57,070 bases of DNA from Dehalococcoides sp. JdFR-54 (lineage in GTDB: Bacteria > Chloroflexota > Dehalococcoidia > JdFR-54): NCBI GenBank assembly GCA_002011475.1, contig MTNP01000042.1, forward strand, positions 1 to 57,070. Direction: 5' to 3'. Under the pieces are notes generated by a model, which searched no databases, was not told the DNA's origin, and worked only from the letters and a program-made list of their open reading frames with translations. Of the stretch, positions 34,659 through 42,492 are shown one piece after another. The position numbers were made by a program, and so were the translations under genes. Position 1 is the stretch's first letter, and the number at the start of each line of letters is the position of its first letter.

Positions 34659-34687
34659 ATTATAGCTTGGCTCCACTAGCTGCGCAA
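34659..34687 (-). promoter_or_regulatory. Promoter of lgt-ccdA-resA
   Basis: TTGCGC (34682-34687) and TATAAT (34659-34664) on the minus strand with a 17-base spacer, in the gap between ftsY and lgt. The start point is near 34652. Confidence 0.6.
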
Positions 34688-34700
34688 GCTTCCCACAGGC

Positions 34701-35621
34701 TTAATAGGGTGCCAATAGGGCCTCCACAAAGGGGCGGGGGTGGAAGGGGGCCAGGTCGTCCAGGCCCTCGCCAGTGCCGATGTATTTGATGGGGATCTTA
34801 AGCTGGTCGCAGATGGCCAGCACAATGCCACCCTTAGATGTCCCGTCCAGCTTGGCCAGGAAAATCCCGGTCACCCCCACCGCCTCGGTAAAATACCGGG
34901 CCTGAGCCAGGCCGTTCTGGCCAGTGGTGGCGTCCAGCACCAGCAGCACCTCCTGGGGGGCTGGGGGGTGGCTGCGGGAGGCAACGCGGCTTATCTTCTT
35001 CAGCTCCTCCATGAGGTTGAACTTGGTGTGGAGACGCCCGGCGGTATCTATGATGACCACCTTGGAGCCCCGGTGTCGGGCGGCCTCTAGGGCATCGAAG
35101 ACCACCGCCCCCGGGTCGGCGCCGGGCTGGTGGGCGATGACGTCCGCCCCTGCCCTTGCCCCCCATACCCTTAACTGGTCGATGGCTGCTGCCCTAAAGG
35201 TGTCGGCAGCGGCTAGGATGACAGACTGCCCCGCCTCCCTGTAGCTGTGGGCCAGCTTGGCGATGCTGGTGGTCTTGCCCGAGCCATTCACCCCCACCGT
35301 CAGGATAACCAGGGGCATAGGGGTGGGGGAAGGCTGCTCCGGAACCTCCACGCTCAGCATCCGAACCATCTCCTCCATCAGGACAGCGCGCACCTCAGGG
35401 CCTCCCTCCAGCCTCCGCCGCTGGGCATGCTCCTTGACCAGCTCCAGGAGCTTGGCCGTGGTGGCCACTCCCACATCGGCGGCGATGAGCAGTTCCTCCA
35501 CCTCCCCCCAGACCGCCTCGTCGATAGCGGCCCGGTTGAAGAGGCGGGAGAGCCTGCCGAACCAGGTTTCTTTACTGCGCCTCAGGCCCTGCTCCGTTCT
35601 CTGACGAAATACGCTCAGCAA
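34701..35621 (-). CDS. ftsY: Signal recognition particle receptor FtsY
   Basis: SRP GTPase that docks ribosome-SRP complexes at the membrane. 306 residues, the short form without an acidic A domain. An N-domain (about 10-90) precedes the G domain: P-loop GVNGSGKTTS at 110-119, DTAGRLHTK, and TKLDGTSKGG-type motif (AKLDGTSKGG). The last gene of the run from pabB, starting 11 bases after pabC. Confidence 0.96.
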   Translation of the reverse strand: MLSVFRQRTEQGLRRSKETWFGRLSRLFNRAAIDEAVWGEVEELLIAADVGVATTAKLLELVKEHAQRRRLEGGPEVRAVLMEEMVRMLSVEVPEQPSPTPMPLVILTVGVNGSGKTTSIAKLAHSYREAGQSVILAAADTFRAAAIDQLRVWGARAGADVIAHQPGADPGAVVFDALEAARHRGSKVVIIDTAGRLHTKFNLMEELKKISRVASRSHPPAPQEVLLVLDATTGQNGLAQARYFTEAVGVTGIFLAKLDGTSKGGIVLAICDQLKIPIKYIGTGEGLDDLAPFHPRPFVEALLAPY

Positions 35622-35632
35622 TCCATCTCCTT

Positions 35633-36505
35633 TTAGCAGGCGATTCCCGTCTCCCGGGCCACCAGCTCTTTATAAGCGGCCATGAAGCTCACGGTCAGCG
35701 GCCCGGGCCTGCCTGAGCCAATAGCCTTTCCCCCTATTTGGGTCAGGGGCATTACCTCGATAAGGCTATTGGTCAAAAAGGCCTCGTCGGCGCTGAGCAG
35801 GGCCTCCGGCCCGAGTTTGTCCTCCTTGACCGCTACGCCCAGCGAATGGGCCAGCTCCAGGACCACTTGGCGGGTAATGCCGGGCAGGATGCCGCTTTCC
35901 TGGTCGGGGGTGAACAGGCGACCCCCTTTGCCCAGGAAGATGTTGCTCAGGCTGCCCTCGGCCACATGGCCCCGCTCGTTGAGGAGCAAAGCTTCGTCAG
36001 CGCCAGCCCCCCTGGCCTCCTGCCGGGCCAGGAGGCTCAACAGGAAGTTGGCCGATTTAAGATAGGAAAGCGGTGACTGGCTATCCCGCCGCAGGGAAGC
36101 CATCACGGCGCTAAAGCCCCGTTCATAGGCCTCCGGGGAGGGAGGCACGTAGGTTCTGGCCACTATGAAGACAGTGGGCTCCTGGCAGGTAGCCGGGTCC
36201 GGCCTGGGCTCCCCCTCCCCCGCTGATACCGCCAGCCGCACCGAGGCCTCCTCAAGCTGGTTGGCCTCTAATACTTCGACGCAGGCTTGCTTCAGCATGG
36301 CGGCGCTGAGCTTGGAGGCAAAGCCTAATAGCTTGGCAGCCGCCAGGAGTCGCTCAATATGGGCGTTGAGACGGAATATATGGCCCTTGTAGGCCCTCAT
36401 CGTCTCGAAAAGGCCATATCCATAGAGAAAGCCATGATCCAGGGGCGAAATGCGAGCCTGGGCCCGAGGCAGGAGCCGACCATTCAGGTAGACTAACTCT
36501 TCCAC
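35633..36505 (-). CDS. pabC: Aminodeoxychorismate lyase (class IV PLP aminotransferase fold)
   Basis: 290 residues. The class IV signature is present: LDHGFLYGYGLFETMRAYKG at the N-terminus, the PLP lysine in SYLKSANFLLSLLARQEA, and EALLLNERGHVAEGSLSNIF. PabC releases pyruvate and p-aminobenzoate from aminodeoxychorismate. By sequence alone it could be a branched-chain or D-amino acid aminotransferase, but it overlaps pabA by 13 bases in a pabB-pabA-pabC order, which settles the call. Confidence 0.88.
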   Translation of the reverse strand: MEELVYLNGRLLPRAQARISPLDHGFLYGYGLFETMRAYKGHIFRLNAHIERLLAAAKLLGFASKLSAAMLKQACVEVLEANQLEEASVRLAVSAGEGEPRPDPATCQEPTVFIVARTYVPPSPEAYERGFSAVMASLRRDSQSPLSYLKSANFLLSLLARQEARGAGADEALLLNERGHVAEGSLSNIFLGKGGRLFTPDQESGILPGITRQVVLELAHSLGVAVKEDKLGPEALLSADEAFLTNSLIEVMPLTQIGGKAIGSGRPGPLTVSFMAAYKELVARETGIAC

Positions 36506-37077
36506 AGCGGCCCAGCGAAGCGCAGGAAGTTGCGCAATAGGTCATGGCCAGGCGGGGTGAGGATGGACTCAGGGTGGAACTGCACCCCCTCCACCACATA
36601 TTCCCTGTGGCGCACCCCCATGATTATGCCTTCCTCAGTCCGGGCCGTCACCTCCAAACAGGGGGGCAGGCTCTCCGGCTTGATGACCAGGGAGTGATAG
36701 CGTCCCCCGATGAGGGGATTGGGCAGTCCCTCATAAATGGTCTTGCCATCGTGGTGGATGGAGGAGGGCTTGCCGTGCACGGGCACCGGGGCCCGCACGA
36801 TCTCCCCGCCATAGGCATAGCCGATGCACTGGTGTCCCAGGCATACCCCCAGGATGGGCAGCTTGCCCCCGAAGTAGCGCACCACATCGTTGGAGATGCC
36901 CGCCTCCCGCGGGGTGCAGGGGCCGGGGGAGATGACGATATGGGTGGGGGCTAGCCTTTCTATCTCTTCCAGGGTTATCTTATCGTTGCGGAAGACCTCC
37001 GGCTCCCAGCCCAGCTCCCCCAGGTACTGGGCCAGGTTATAGACGAAGGAATCGTAGTTATCGATGACCAGGATCAT
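36493..37077 (-). CDS. pabA: Glutamine amidotransferase subunit of aminodeoxychorismate synthase (PabA/TrpG)
   Basis: Class I amidotransferase that supplies ammonia from glutamine. 194 residues. The nucleophile Cys79 is in ILGVCLGHQC, and the HxE pair is in VQFHPESILT. PabA and TrpG cannot be told apart by sequence; the partner next door is PabB-type, and no trp genes are present. It may serve both enzymes. Overlaps pabB by four bases (ATGA). Confidence 0.92.
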   Translation of the reverse strand: MILVIDNYDSFVYNLAQYLGELGWEPEVFRNDKITLEEIERLAPTHIVISPGPCTPREAGISNDVVRYFGGKLPILGVCLGHQCIGYAYGGEIVRAPVPVHGKPSSIHHDGKTIYEGLPNPLIGGRYHSLVIKPESLPPCLEVTARTEEGIIMGVRHREYVVEGVQFHPESILTPPGHDLLRNFLRFAGPLWKS

Positions 37078-38516
37078 GCCTTGGCCTCCACTGCCACTTT
37101 GGCCGAGAGATTCAGCGCTTGCACCAAGGCCTTGGCCTTGTCCAGGGTCTCCATATACTCGGCCTCGGGCTCCGAATCGTAGACAATGCCACCCCCCACC
37201 TGGAAATAGGCCCTCCCCCCCCTGACAATAAAGGTGCGGATGACGATGCTCAAGTCCATCCCCCCATCGAAGCTGAGGTAACCGATGGAGCCAGTATAGA
37301 CGCTGCGCCGGGTGGGCTCCAGCTCATCGATGATCTCCATAGCCCTGACCTTGGGGGCGCCGGTGACGGAGCCGCCGGGGAAAGAGGCCTTGAGCAGGTC
37401 GATGCGATCCTTATCCGGCCTGAGCTGCCCTACCACCGTGGATACCAGGTGAAACACGGTGGGGTATGTCTCCAGGATGGCCAGCTCCAAGACGCGCACC
37501 GTGCCATAGCGGCACACCCGCCCGATATCATTTCGCTCCAGATCCACTATCATGATGTTCTCGGCACGGTCCTTGACACTGCCCAGAAGCTCCCGGGCCA
37601 GGGCCTGGTCTGCCTCCGGGGTCCTGCCCCGGGGGCGAGTGCCTTTGATGGGCCGGGTCTCCACCCAATCGCCGCTCACCTTCAGGAAACGCTCCGGGGA
37701 GGCGCTGAGGATGGCAGCCTCGGGGTAGCTAAGGAAGGCGGCAAAGGGTGCTGGGTTCACCTGGCGCAGCTTGAGGTAAAGCTCATCGGGGGCTACCCCC
37801 AGTTCAGCCTCAAAACGCTGGGAGATGTTGGCCTGAAAGATATCCCCGGCACAGATATACTCCCGGGTCCTGGCCACCGCCTCCAGGTACTCATCCCGGG
37901 TGAAATTGGCCCTTATTTCGATCTGGGAGTATATCTCCGGCTCATGCCTTGCCGGTATCAATCCCTGAGCACTGGTCAAAAGTCTTCTGGTCTCCTCCAG
38001 CCTCTCTCGGGCCCGATGCAGCCGCCTGGCCTCCTCCAGCTCCGGGAAACCGGTGGAGGCAATATATACTTTATTGGCCAGGTGGTCGAAGGCCACCACC
38101 ACATCATAGAGGCCCAGGTAACATTCGGGCAGTTCCAGGTCATCGATGGCGCTAGAGGGCAGCTTCTCGATGAAGTGGCACAAATCATAGCTGAAGTAGC
38201 CCACCGCCCCGCCCACCAGGGGGATAGGTGCCGGCCCGCTATCCAGGCGATAGGCGTTCAAGGCGTCGCGCAGCACATCGAAGGGGTTGCCCTTTTCGAC
38301 CTGGGCTTCATCGTTTGCCTGGAGCAAGGTGATCTCAGGGCCGCGGCTTTTAAGGACCAAGAAGGGCTCAGCCCCCAGGAAGGAGTACCGCCCCAGCTTG
38401 TGGGGGTCCATGCCGCTATCCAGGAAAAAGCAGAAGGGACGGTCTTTGAAGACCTGGAAGGCTTGGACGGCGCTCAATGGAAGGTCTATCCCCTCGACCA
38501 AGGGTCGCCGGGCCAT
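37074..38516 (-). CDS. pabB: Aminodeoxychorismate synthase component I (PabB)
   Basis: 480 residues. It has the chorismate-binding fold with IKGTRPRGRTPEAD, where the lysine of PIKGT marks PabB (anthranilate synthase has PIAGT), and the C-terminal FPGGSVTGAPKVRAMEIID and IRTFIVRGGRAYFQVGGGIV motifs. It makes 4-amino-4-deoxychorismate for folate. First of three consecutive pab genes, four bases downstream of a small gene that follows herA. Confidence 0.92.
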   Translation of the reverse strand: MARRPLVEGIDLPLSAVQAFQVFKDRPFCFFLDSGMDPHKLGRYSFLGAEPFLVLKSRGPEITLLQANDEAQVEKGNPFDVLRDALNAYRLDSGPAPIPLVGGAVGYFSYDLCHFIEKLPSSAIDDLELPECYLGLYDVVVAFDHLANKVYIASTGFPELEEARRLHRARERLEETRRLLTSAQGLIPARHEPEIYSQIEIRANFTRDEYLEAVARTREYICAGDIFQANISQRFEAELGVAPDELYLKLRQVNPAPFAAFLSYPEAAILSASPERFLKVSGDWVETRPIKGTRPRGRTPEADQALARELLGSVKDRAENIMIVDLERNDIGRVCRYGTVRVLELAILETYPTVFHLVSTVVGQLRPDKDRIDLLKASFPGGSVTGAPKVRAMEIIDELEPTRRSVYTGSIGYLSFDGGMDLSIVIRTFIVRGGRAYFQVGGGIVYDSEPEAEYMETLDKAKALVQALNLSAKVAVEAKA

Positions 38517-38520
38517 GCTT

Positions 38521-38775
38521 TTACGTTTCCCCTTCTCCAGTTTTATGTCTAGCTTTATGCCTTCGGCGTTGGGCCAAAGTATCTATCAGGGCGATAATCG
38601 CGGCCTGGAAGTAGATACCGGCGTGGGCGGCGGGGAAGATGGGGGTTCCGCCCCGCTCTTGGGCCCGTCGCTTCTCAAAGGCCTCCTCCACCAGGCGGAG
38701 CCACCTCTGCCTGAAGCCGATGTGGCGCTCCTCGGCCTGGGGCGGCTCTGGCTTCGGTTCTTTGTTCTCGGCCAT
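38521..38775 (-). CDS. 84-residue protein coupled to herA
   Basis: Starts at the ATG at 38775, overlapping the herA stop as ATGA. The sequence MAENKEPKPEPPQAEERHIG is followed by a charged helical segment (RQRWLRLVEEAFEKRRAQERG) and a more hydrophobic stretch (AGIYFQAAIIALIDTLAQRR). No signal peptide or known motif. The tight coupling suggests a partner of the NurA/HerA machinery rather than of pabB, four bases further on. Function unknown. Confidence 0.65.
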   Translation of the reverse strand: MAENKEPKPEPPQAEERHIGFRQRWLRLVEEAFEKRRAQERGGTPIFPAAHAGIYFQAAIIALIDTLAQRRRHKARHKTGEGET

Positions 38776-40403
38776 CAACCATCCCCCCACAGCCTGTCTA
38801 TATCTGCCTCGGCCTGCCTCTTGAGCTCGGCGGTATCCTTGAAGCCAAAGCTCTTATAGGATTCGGCAGAGCCATACTCCCGAACCTTCACCACCACCGG
38901 CACAGGCAGGGCGTGCCCGAAGATGAGCGCCTGCTGCTTGGTCTCCAGCCGGGAAAGCACCGACCTCAGCTCCCCGCGACCTGGGGTGCCGGTGAGCACC
39001 GCCTCGATATCCCGCTCGTTGTCTAAGAGACAGGTTATCTTGGTGCCCAGCTGGGACATGACCTCGTCGTCGATGCCACTGGGGCGCTGGTCGATGACCA
39101 GCAGGGTCACATTATACTTGCGCATCTCCCGGGCGATGGTGCCGAAGATGGTCTGGTCAGCCACCTGGGGGTTGAGGAACTTGTGGGCCTCCTCGATGGT
39201 GATGACCAGGGGGCGGGGGAGGGGCCTGTCGGCGCCCATGGCTTCCTCGGTGCGCGCCCGGTACTGGGCGTGGATGCGCCGGGTGAGCAGGTTGGCCACC
39301 AGAATGTAGGCAGTGATGTCGGTATAGCGGCCGAACTCGAGGACCACATTTATCCCCCGCTCTAGGTACTCCAGGATGCGTCTCACCGAATTGTCGGCGG
39401 CCTGGGGCACCAGAAAGGCCAGCCTTCTCAGGGTGTCGAGGCGGCGGTGCAGGGAGGCCAGGGTAGCCTCGTGCTCGCCCAGGCTATTGGCCAGGGAATT
39501 CAGGTCCTCTCGGCTTTCCAGGGCCAGAAAGCTCTCCAGCCACCGTTGGCCGAAGCGCCGCGCCAGCCGGTAGCAGGCCTGTTTTGCCGCCTCGGTGAGG
39601 CCCAGGGTCTCGCTCAGGAGCTCCACATCCTCGGGCTCGATCTCGTCGTAACCGATGTTGACCACGAAGTCGGTGCTCACCCCCCGTCGCCGCGAGCTCT
39701 CCTCGTCCAAGGTGAACACCGCTACCTTGGAGGGGAAAAGCTGTTTCAAGGCCTTCACCTTGTAGCCATGCTCGCTGCGGCCCTCCCAGCCATATTCATT
39801 GTGCATATCGAAGACCAAGCTGGAGGCCACATCCTTCTGGAGCAGGCCCACCAGGAGCAGGCGGGTGAGGAAGGTCTTGCCGGTGCCGCTCTTGCCGAAG
39901 ATGCCATTGGAGCGCATCACAAACTGGGCCAGGTCGAGGCAGACCTTTGTCTCCATATCCAGGGGGTTGCCGATGTAGAAAAGCCTCTCGTCCTCACTGC
40001 CGAAGACCAGCTCGATATCCCGCTGGGAGGCCTCCCGCACCACCGAGAAATGGGCGGGCACCGTCTTCACCGGCTGGGGGCCTTCCCCGGGGAGGCCCAG
40101 CATTTCGCCCAGGGCAAGCTGGGGCATGACATGAAGGCTGCCATAGGTGCTGCTGCCCTTGATGACCTCGGCGATGAAGGGGTCGGAGAGGTCGGGCGGG
40201 GCCACCGACACCCGGGGGTCGATGGCCCCTAGGCTGACATCGGTGACCATACCCAGGAAGCGTTGCCGCTCGCCCTCGATGGTGACATAGCGGCCTACCG
40301 CCATATCCTCCACCGAGATGGCGTTATCCAGCTTGACCTCGACCCCCTTGGTCAGGGAGCCGGAGACCACGATGCCCAGTTGCTTAGGTGCTTCCTGGTT
40401 CAC
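38775..40403 (-). CDS. herA: HerA-type hexameric DNA translocase/helicase
   Basis: 542 residues. An N-terminal HAS-barrel (QLGIVVSGSLTKGVEVKL, about 8-60) is followed by the ATPase: Walker A GKSGTGKT at 170-177, Walker B LVITIEEAHKF, and the family stretch DQRPSGIDDEVMSQLGTK. HerA pumps DNA and works with the NurA nuclease to resect DNA ends in archaea; bacterial copies are known. The GTG start overlaps the upstream gene stop (GTGA). Confidence 0.92.
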   Translation of the reverse strand: MNQEAPKQLGIVVSGSLTKGVEVKLDNAISVEDMAVGRYVTIEGERQRFLGMVTDVSLGAIDPRVSVAPPDLSDPFIAEVIKGSSTYGSLHVMPQLALGEMLGLPGEGPQPVKTVPAHFSVVREASQRDIELVFGSEDERLFYIGNPLDMETKVCLDLAQFVMRSNGIFGKSGTGKTFLTRLLLVGLLQKDVASSLVFDMHNEYGWEGRSEHGYKVKALKQLFPSKVAVFTLDEESSRRRGVSTDFVVNIGYDEIEPEDVELLSETLGLTEAAKQACYRLARRFGQRWLESFLALESREDLNSLANSLGEHEATLASLHRRLDTLRRLAFLVPQAADNSVRRILEYLERGINVVLEFGRYTDITAYILVANLLTRRIHAQYRARTEEAMGADRPLPRPLVITIEEAHKFLNPQVADQTIFGTIAREMRKYNVTLLVIDQRPSGIDDEVMSQLGTKITCLLDNERDIEAVLTGTPGRGELRSVLSRLETKQQALIFGHALPVPVVVKVREYGSAESYKSFGFKDTAELKRQAEADIDRLWGDG

Positions 40404-40984
40404 GCCCTGATCTTCCTCAATATAGTGTCCAGGCGGTGCAGGTCTCCGGCCAGGAGCAGCGCCAGCTCCTTGCCCGCCGCCACCAGAAAACCACGGCGGT
40501 CTTCCCGGGCAAGGCTTAGCTGACGGAGGGTGGCCGCTATCAACTCCTCGGCGGGCACCGGCCCCCCGGCTTCGACCAGAAGGCTCAGGAAATCAAAGGA
40601 ACGGCTGAACTCGACTATTTCATCGTCGCCGCAGAGATAGACGAAGCTATGAAGGTAGGGCGGTAAGGGCGGCAAATATTGCTTGAGCTGGCCCCCCTCC
40701 CGATAGCCCACGATTAGGGTCGAAAAGACGGTGCGCAGGAGGCGGGCCAGTTGGGGGTGCTCCCGATAGATGTCCTCCGCCTCCGCCACCTCCCTGCCCC
40801 GGGCGATAGGGCGGCGCCCCGGCTCAAGGCTTGAGGTAGCGGCATGGGCCACCACGCCAAAGACCTCCCCCTGGGCATCCTGGCAGCGGACCAGGCTGCC
40901 CAGGGGAGGGGGCTGGTGCAGCTCATAGCACTGGGCGGTGAATGAGCTGCTTGAGGACTCGATGACCTCGCCTATCCTGGTGAT
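40400..40984 (-). CDS. HAS-barrel protein between nurA and herA; start codon appears to be ATC
   Basis: The first normal start (GTG 40855) would remove a clear N-terminal barrel whose frame remains open to 40990: GEVIESSSSSFTAQCYELHQ, then LGSLVRCQDAQGEVFGVVAH. The likely initiation site is ATC 40982-40984, after AAGGGGTGAGGTCAG, giving 194 residues beginning as (M)TRIGEVIES. The rest includes SSLEPGRRPIARG and YLHSFVYLCGDDEIVEF. HAS barrels occur on HerA and related ATPases, so this is probably an assembly factor of the NurA/HerA complex. A one-base sequence error or frameshift at the start is an alternative. Confidence 0.72.
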   Translation of the reverse strand: MTRIGEVIESSSSSFTAQCYELHQPPPLGSLVRCQDAQGEVFGVVAHAATSSLEPGRRPIARGREVAEAEDIYREHPQLARLLRTVFSTLIVGYREGGQLKQYLPPLPPYLHSFVYLCGDDEIVEFSRSFDFLSLLVEAGGPVPAEELIAATLRQLSLAREDRRGFLVAAGKELALLLAGDLHRLDTILRKIRA

Positions 40985-40985
40985 C

Positions 40986-41062
40986 TGACCTCACCCCTTC
41001 TTTCGACCTGGGTGTCTATCTCGGGTGAAATGCCTACGGCTATCAGTATGACCTCACCCCTT
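40986..41062. repeat. Two copies of a 14-base direct repeat, 63 bases apart
   Basis: TGACCTCACCCCTT occurs at 40986-40999 and 41049-41062 on the plus strand. On the transcribed minus strand it reads AAGGGGTGAGGTCA, which resembles a ribosome-binding site; the second copy supplies the ribosome site of the HAS-barrel gene. The flanks of the two copies are otherwise unlike. Confidence 0.6.
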
Positions 41063-41065
41063 GTA

Positions 41066-41081
41066 TCCCCTCACCGGGGGA
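41066..41081 (+). terminator. Possible plus-strand terminator-like stem with T-run
   Basis: TCCCC (41066-41070) pairs with GGGGA (41077-41081) and is followed by GTTTTT. The form is that of a short rho-independent terminator on the plus strand, but no plus-strand gene precedes it, so it may block antisense transcription or be accidental. Confidence 0.3.
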
Positions 41082-41089
41082 GTTTTTAT

Positions 41090-41110
41090 AAGAGGGGCTG
41101 CGCCCCTCTT
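41090..41110. repeat. Perfect 9-bp inverted repeat downstream of nurA
   Basis: AAGAGGGGC (41090-41098) and GCCCCTCTT (41102-41110) flank a three-base loop TGC. It lies 45 bases after the nurA stop on the nurA message. No U-run follows, so an attenuator, message stabiliser or repetitive extragenic element are all possible. Confidence 0.55.
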
Positions 41111-41154
41111 GGACGCCCCGAAAGCGGGAGGCAATAGCCCGGATAAGGCCCATG

Positions 41155-42366
41155 CTAAATCCACCTCAATCTCTTGCTCAGGCGTTTGGTGGAGCTGGCA
41201 CAGGGCAGGCGCCGCTCCTCCAGCATCTGCTCCACCAGCTCCTGGAACTGGCCCCGGTCGGCGGCGGTGACCACCGCTTGCTCGTGGGCCTCGCTCAAGG
41301 CCACCGGGTAGCCCAGCCCCCGCCGGCACTGGTCATAGACCAGGGCATGAGCCAGCCCCAGCAAATCCCCGTCCTCGGCCACCCAGCGGGGCATCTCCAC
41401 TCGGCCTATCTCCTCGCCCACCTTCATATAGAAGAAGCAGACCTCGTGCTCCCGATACCGCTCCCTCACCACCGAGGAGCGACTGAGGAAGACGTCGGAG
41501 CGCTCGCCTTCCTCGAGAAGCCTCAGGAACAGGTCGCTATCCAGCACGCCGGCCACCTTATCGCAGGGACGCCCCCGAGAGGCCCGGCGCCCAGGGCAAA
41601 AGCGGTCACAGTCCGCCGGCTCGTAGGGGCAGAGGGCCACCCGGAGCACATTGACCACCTCGGTGCTCCGCGGGAAGCTTATGTAGCTGGCCAGGGCCCT
41701 TTTCGACCTGGAGGTCAGACCCTTGAGTTTGTCCAGACATTTTAGGAAGCTATTGTCCAGAAGGGCTTCCCTGACGAAGTCTCCATATCTCTGGCTGGCC
41801 AGGCCCCACAGTATCAGAGAGCCATCCAGCAGGGCCAGGGCTGGCATCGCCTCATCCATTCCCTCGACGAGGCTGGCCAGGGCCCAACACTCCTCGACGC
41901 TGCGCCTGATGCCCAGAAGGGCACCCTCTATGGGCTCCTCGCGGTTGCTGGAGGGATCACTGAGCATCAGATCCGATTCCTCAGAATACAAGGCAGGCTG
42001 GCTACGGAGAACGGCTTTAGGTTCAGCCCCATATTGGAGCTGCACCAATCCCATATTCAGCAGATAGCAGCGCGCCGGGCTATGGCGGTCGACATCGATA
42101 TGTGAGCCATCTACCGCCACCACAGCGAAGGCCTGGGGCAGGGGTGGCGGGGCATGACGCCCATCGAGCCCCTGCCCCAGCCCAGCCACCAGCCAGGTGG
42201 TATTGCTGGCAGCGATCTTCTGCTTCAAGGAGGGAAGGGACTGGGCTTGCTGGGCCAGGGTCTCCCGGGCGAAGGCCAATCTCTGGGCCTGCTGGGCCCG
42301 CTCCCGGCCCAGCCTGTCCACCATGCCCTCTACCTGGGCCGCAACCAGGGTAAAATCCAGGGGCAT
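41155..42366 (-). CDS. nurA: NurA domain nuclease
   Basis: 403 residues. NurA is a manganese-dependent 5'-3' nuclease that trims DNA ends together with HerA. The active-site aspartates are visible in FAVVAVDGSHIDVDR (Asp86) and ALALLDGSLILWG (near residue 200). The N-terminal 50 residues are predicted coiled coil (RERAQQAQRLAFARETLAQQ). First gene of the nurA / HAS-barrel / herA / 84-residue operon, although 170 bases with repeats separate it from the second gene. Confidence 0.88.
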   Translation of the reverse strand: MPLDFTLVAAQVEGMVDRLGRERAQQAQRLAFARETLAQQAQSLPSLKQKIAASNTTWLVAGLGQGLDGRHAPPPLPQAFAVVAVDGSHIDVDRHSPARCYLLNMGLVQLQYGAEPKAVLRSQPALYSEESDLMLSDPSSNREEPIEGALLGIRRSVEECWALASLVEGMDEAMPALALLDGSLILWGLASQRYGDFVREALLDNSFLKCLDKLKGLTSRSKRALASYISFPRSTEVVNVLRVALCPYEPADCDRFCPGRRASRGRPCDKVAGVLDSDLFLRLLEEGERSDVFLSRSSVVRERYREHEVCFFYMKVGEEIGRVEMPRWVAEDGDLLGLAHALVYDQCRRGLGYPVALSEAHEQAVVTAADRGQFQELVEQMLEERRLPCASSTKRLSKRLRWI

Positions 42367-42395
42367 CGCTTACCAATCGGCGCCTTTTGAGAAGC

Positions 42396-42424
42396 AGTAT
42401 AGCATAGGCCCAGCCCTGGGGCAA
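42396..42424 (-). promoter_or_regulatory. Promoter of nurA
   Basis: TTGCCC (42419-42424) and TATACT (42396-42401) on the minus strand with a 17-base spacer; start point near 42389. It is back to back with the promoter of the deacetylase-like gene. Confidence 0.65.
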
Positions 42425-42442
42425 TCAGCCTCAGATTGCCCA

Positions 42443-42471
42443 TTGCTTGAGAGGGGCCTCTCTGATATTAT
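42443..42471 (+). promoter_or_regulatory. Promoter of the histone-deacetylase-like gene
   Basis: TTGCTT (42443-42448) and TATTAT (42466-42471) with a 17-base spacer. The two divergent -35 boxes (this and nurA) are 18 bases apart. GAAAGGGGG precedes the ATG at 42493. Confidence 0.6.
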
Positions 42472-42492
42472 TGGCCAGGTCGAAAGGGGGAA

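Noticed and set aside
41029-41039. An 11-base match GAAATGCCTAC shared with 48693-48703, considered as a dispersed repeat
   Set aside because: Hundreds of 11-base matches are expected by chance in a 57 kb window, and the flanks do not match.
41054-41329. Minus-strand frame across the nurA 3' end and the following hairpin
   Set aside because: It is out of frame with nurA, and its tail is made of the repeat region; no family motif or ribosome site.
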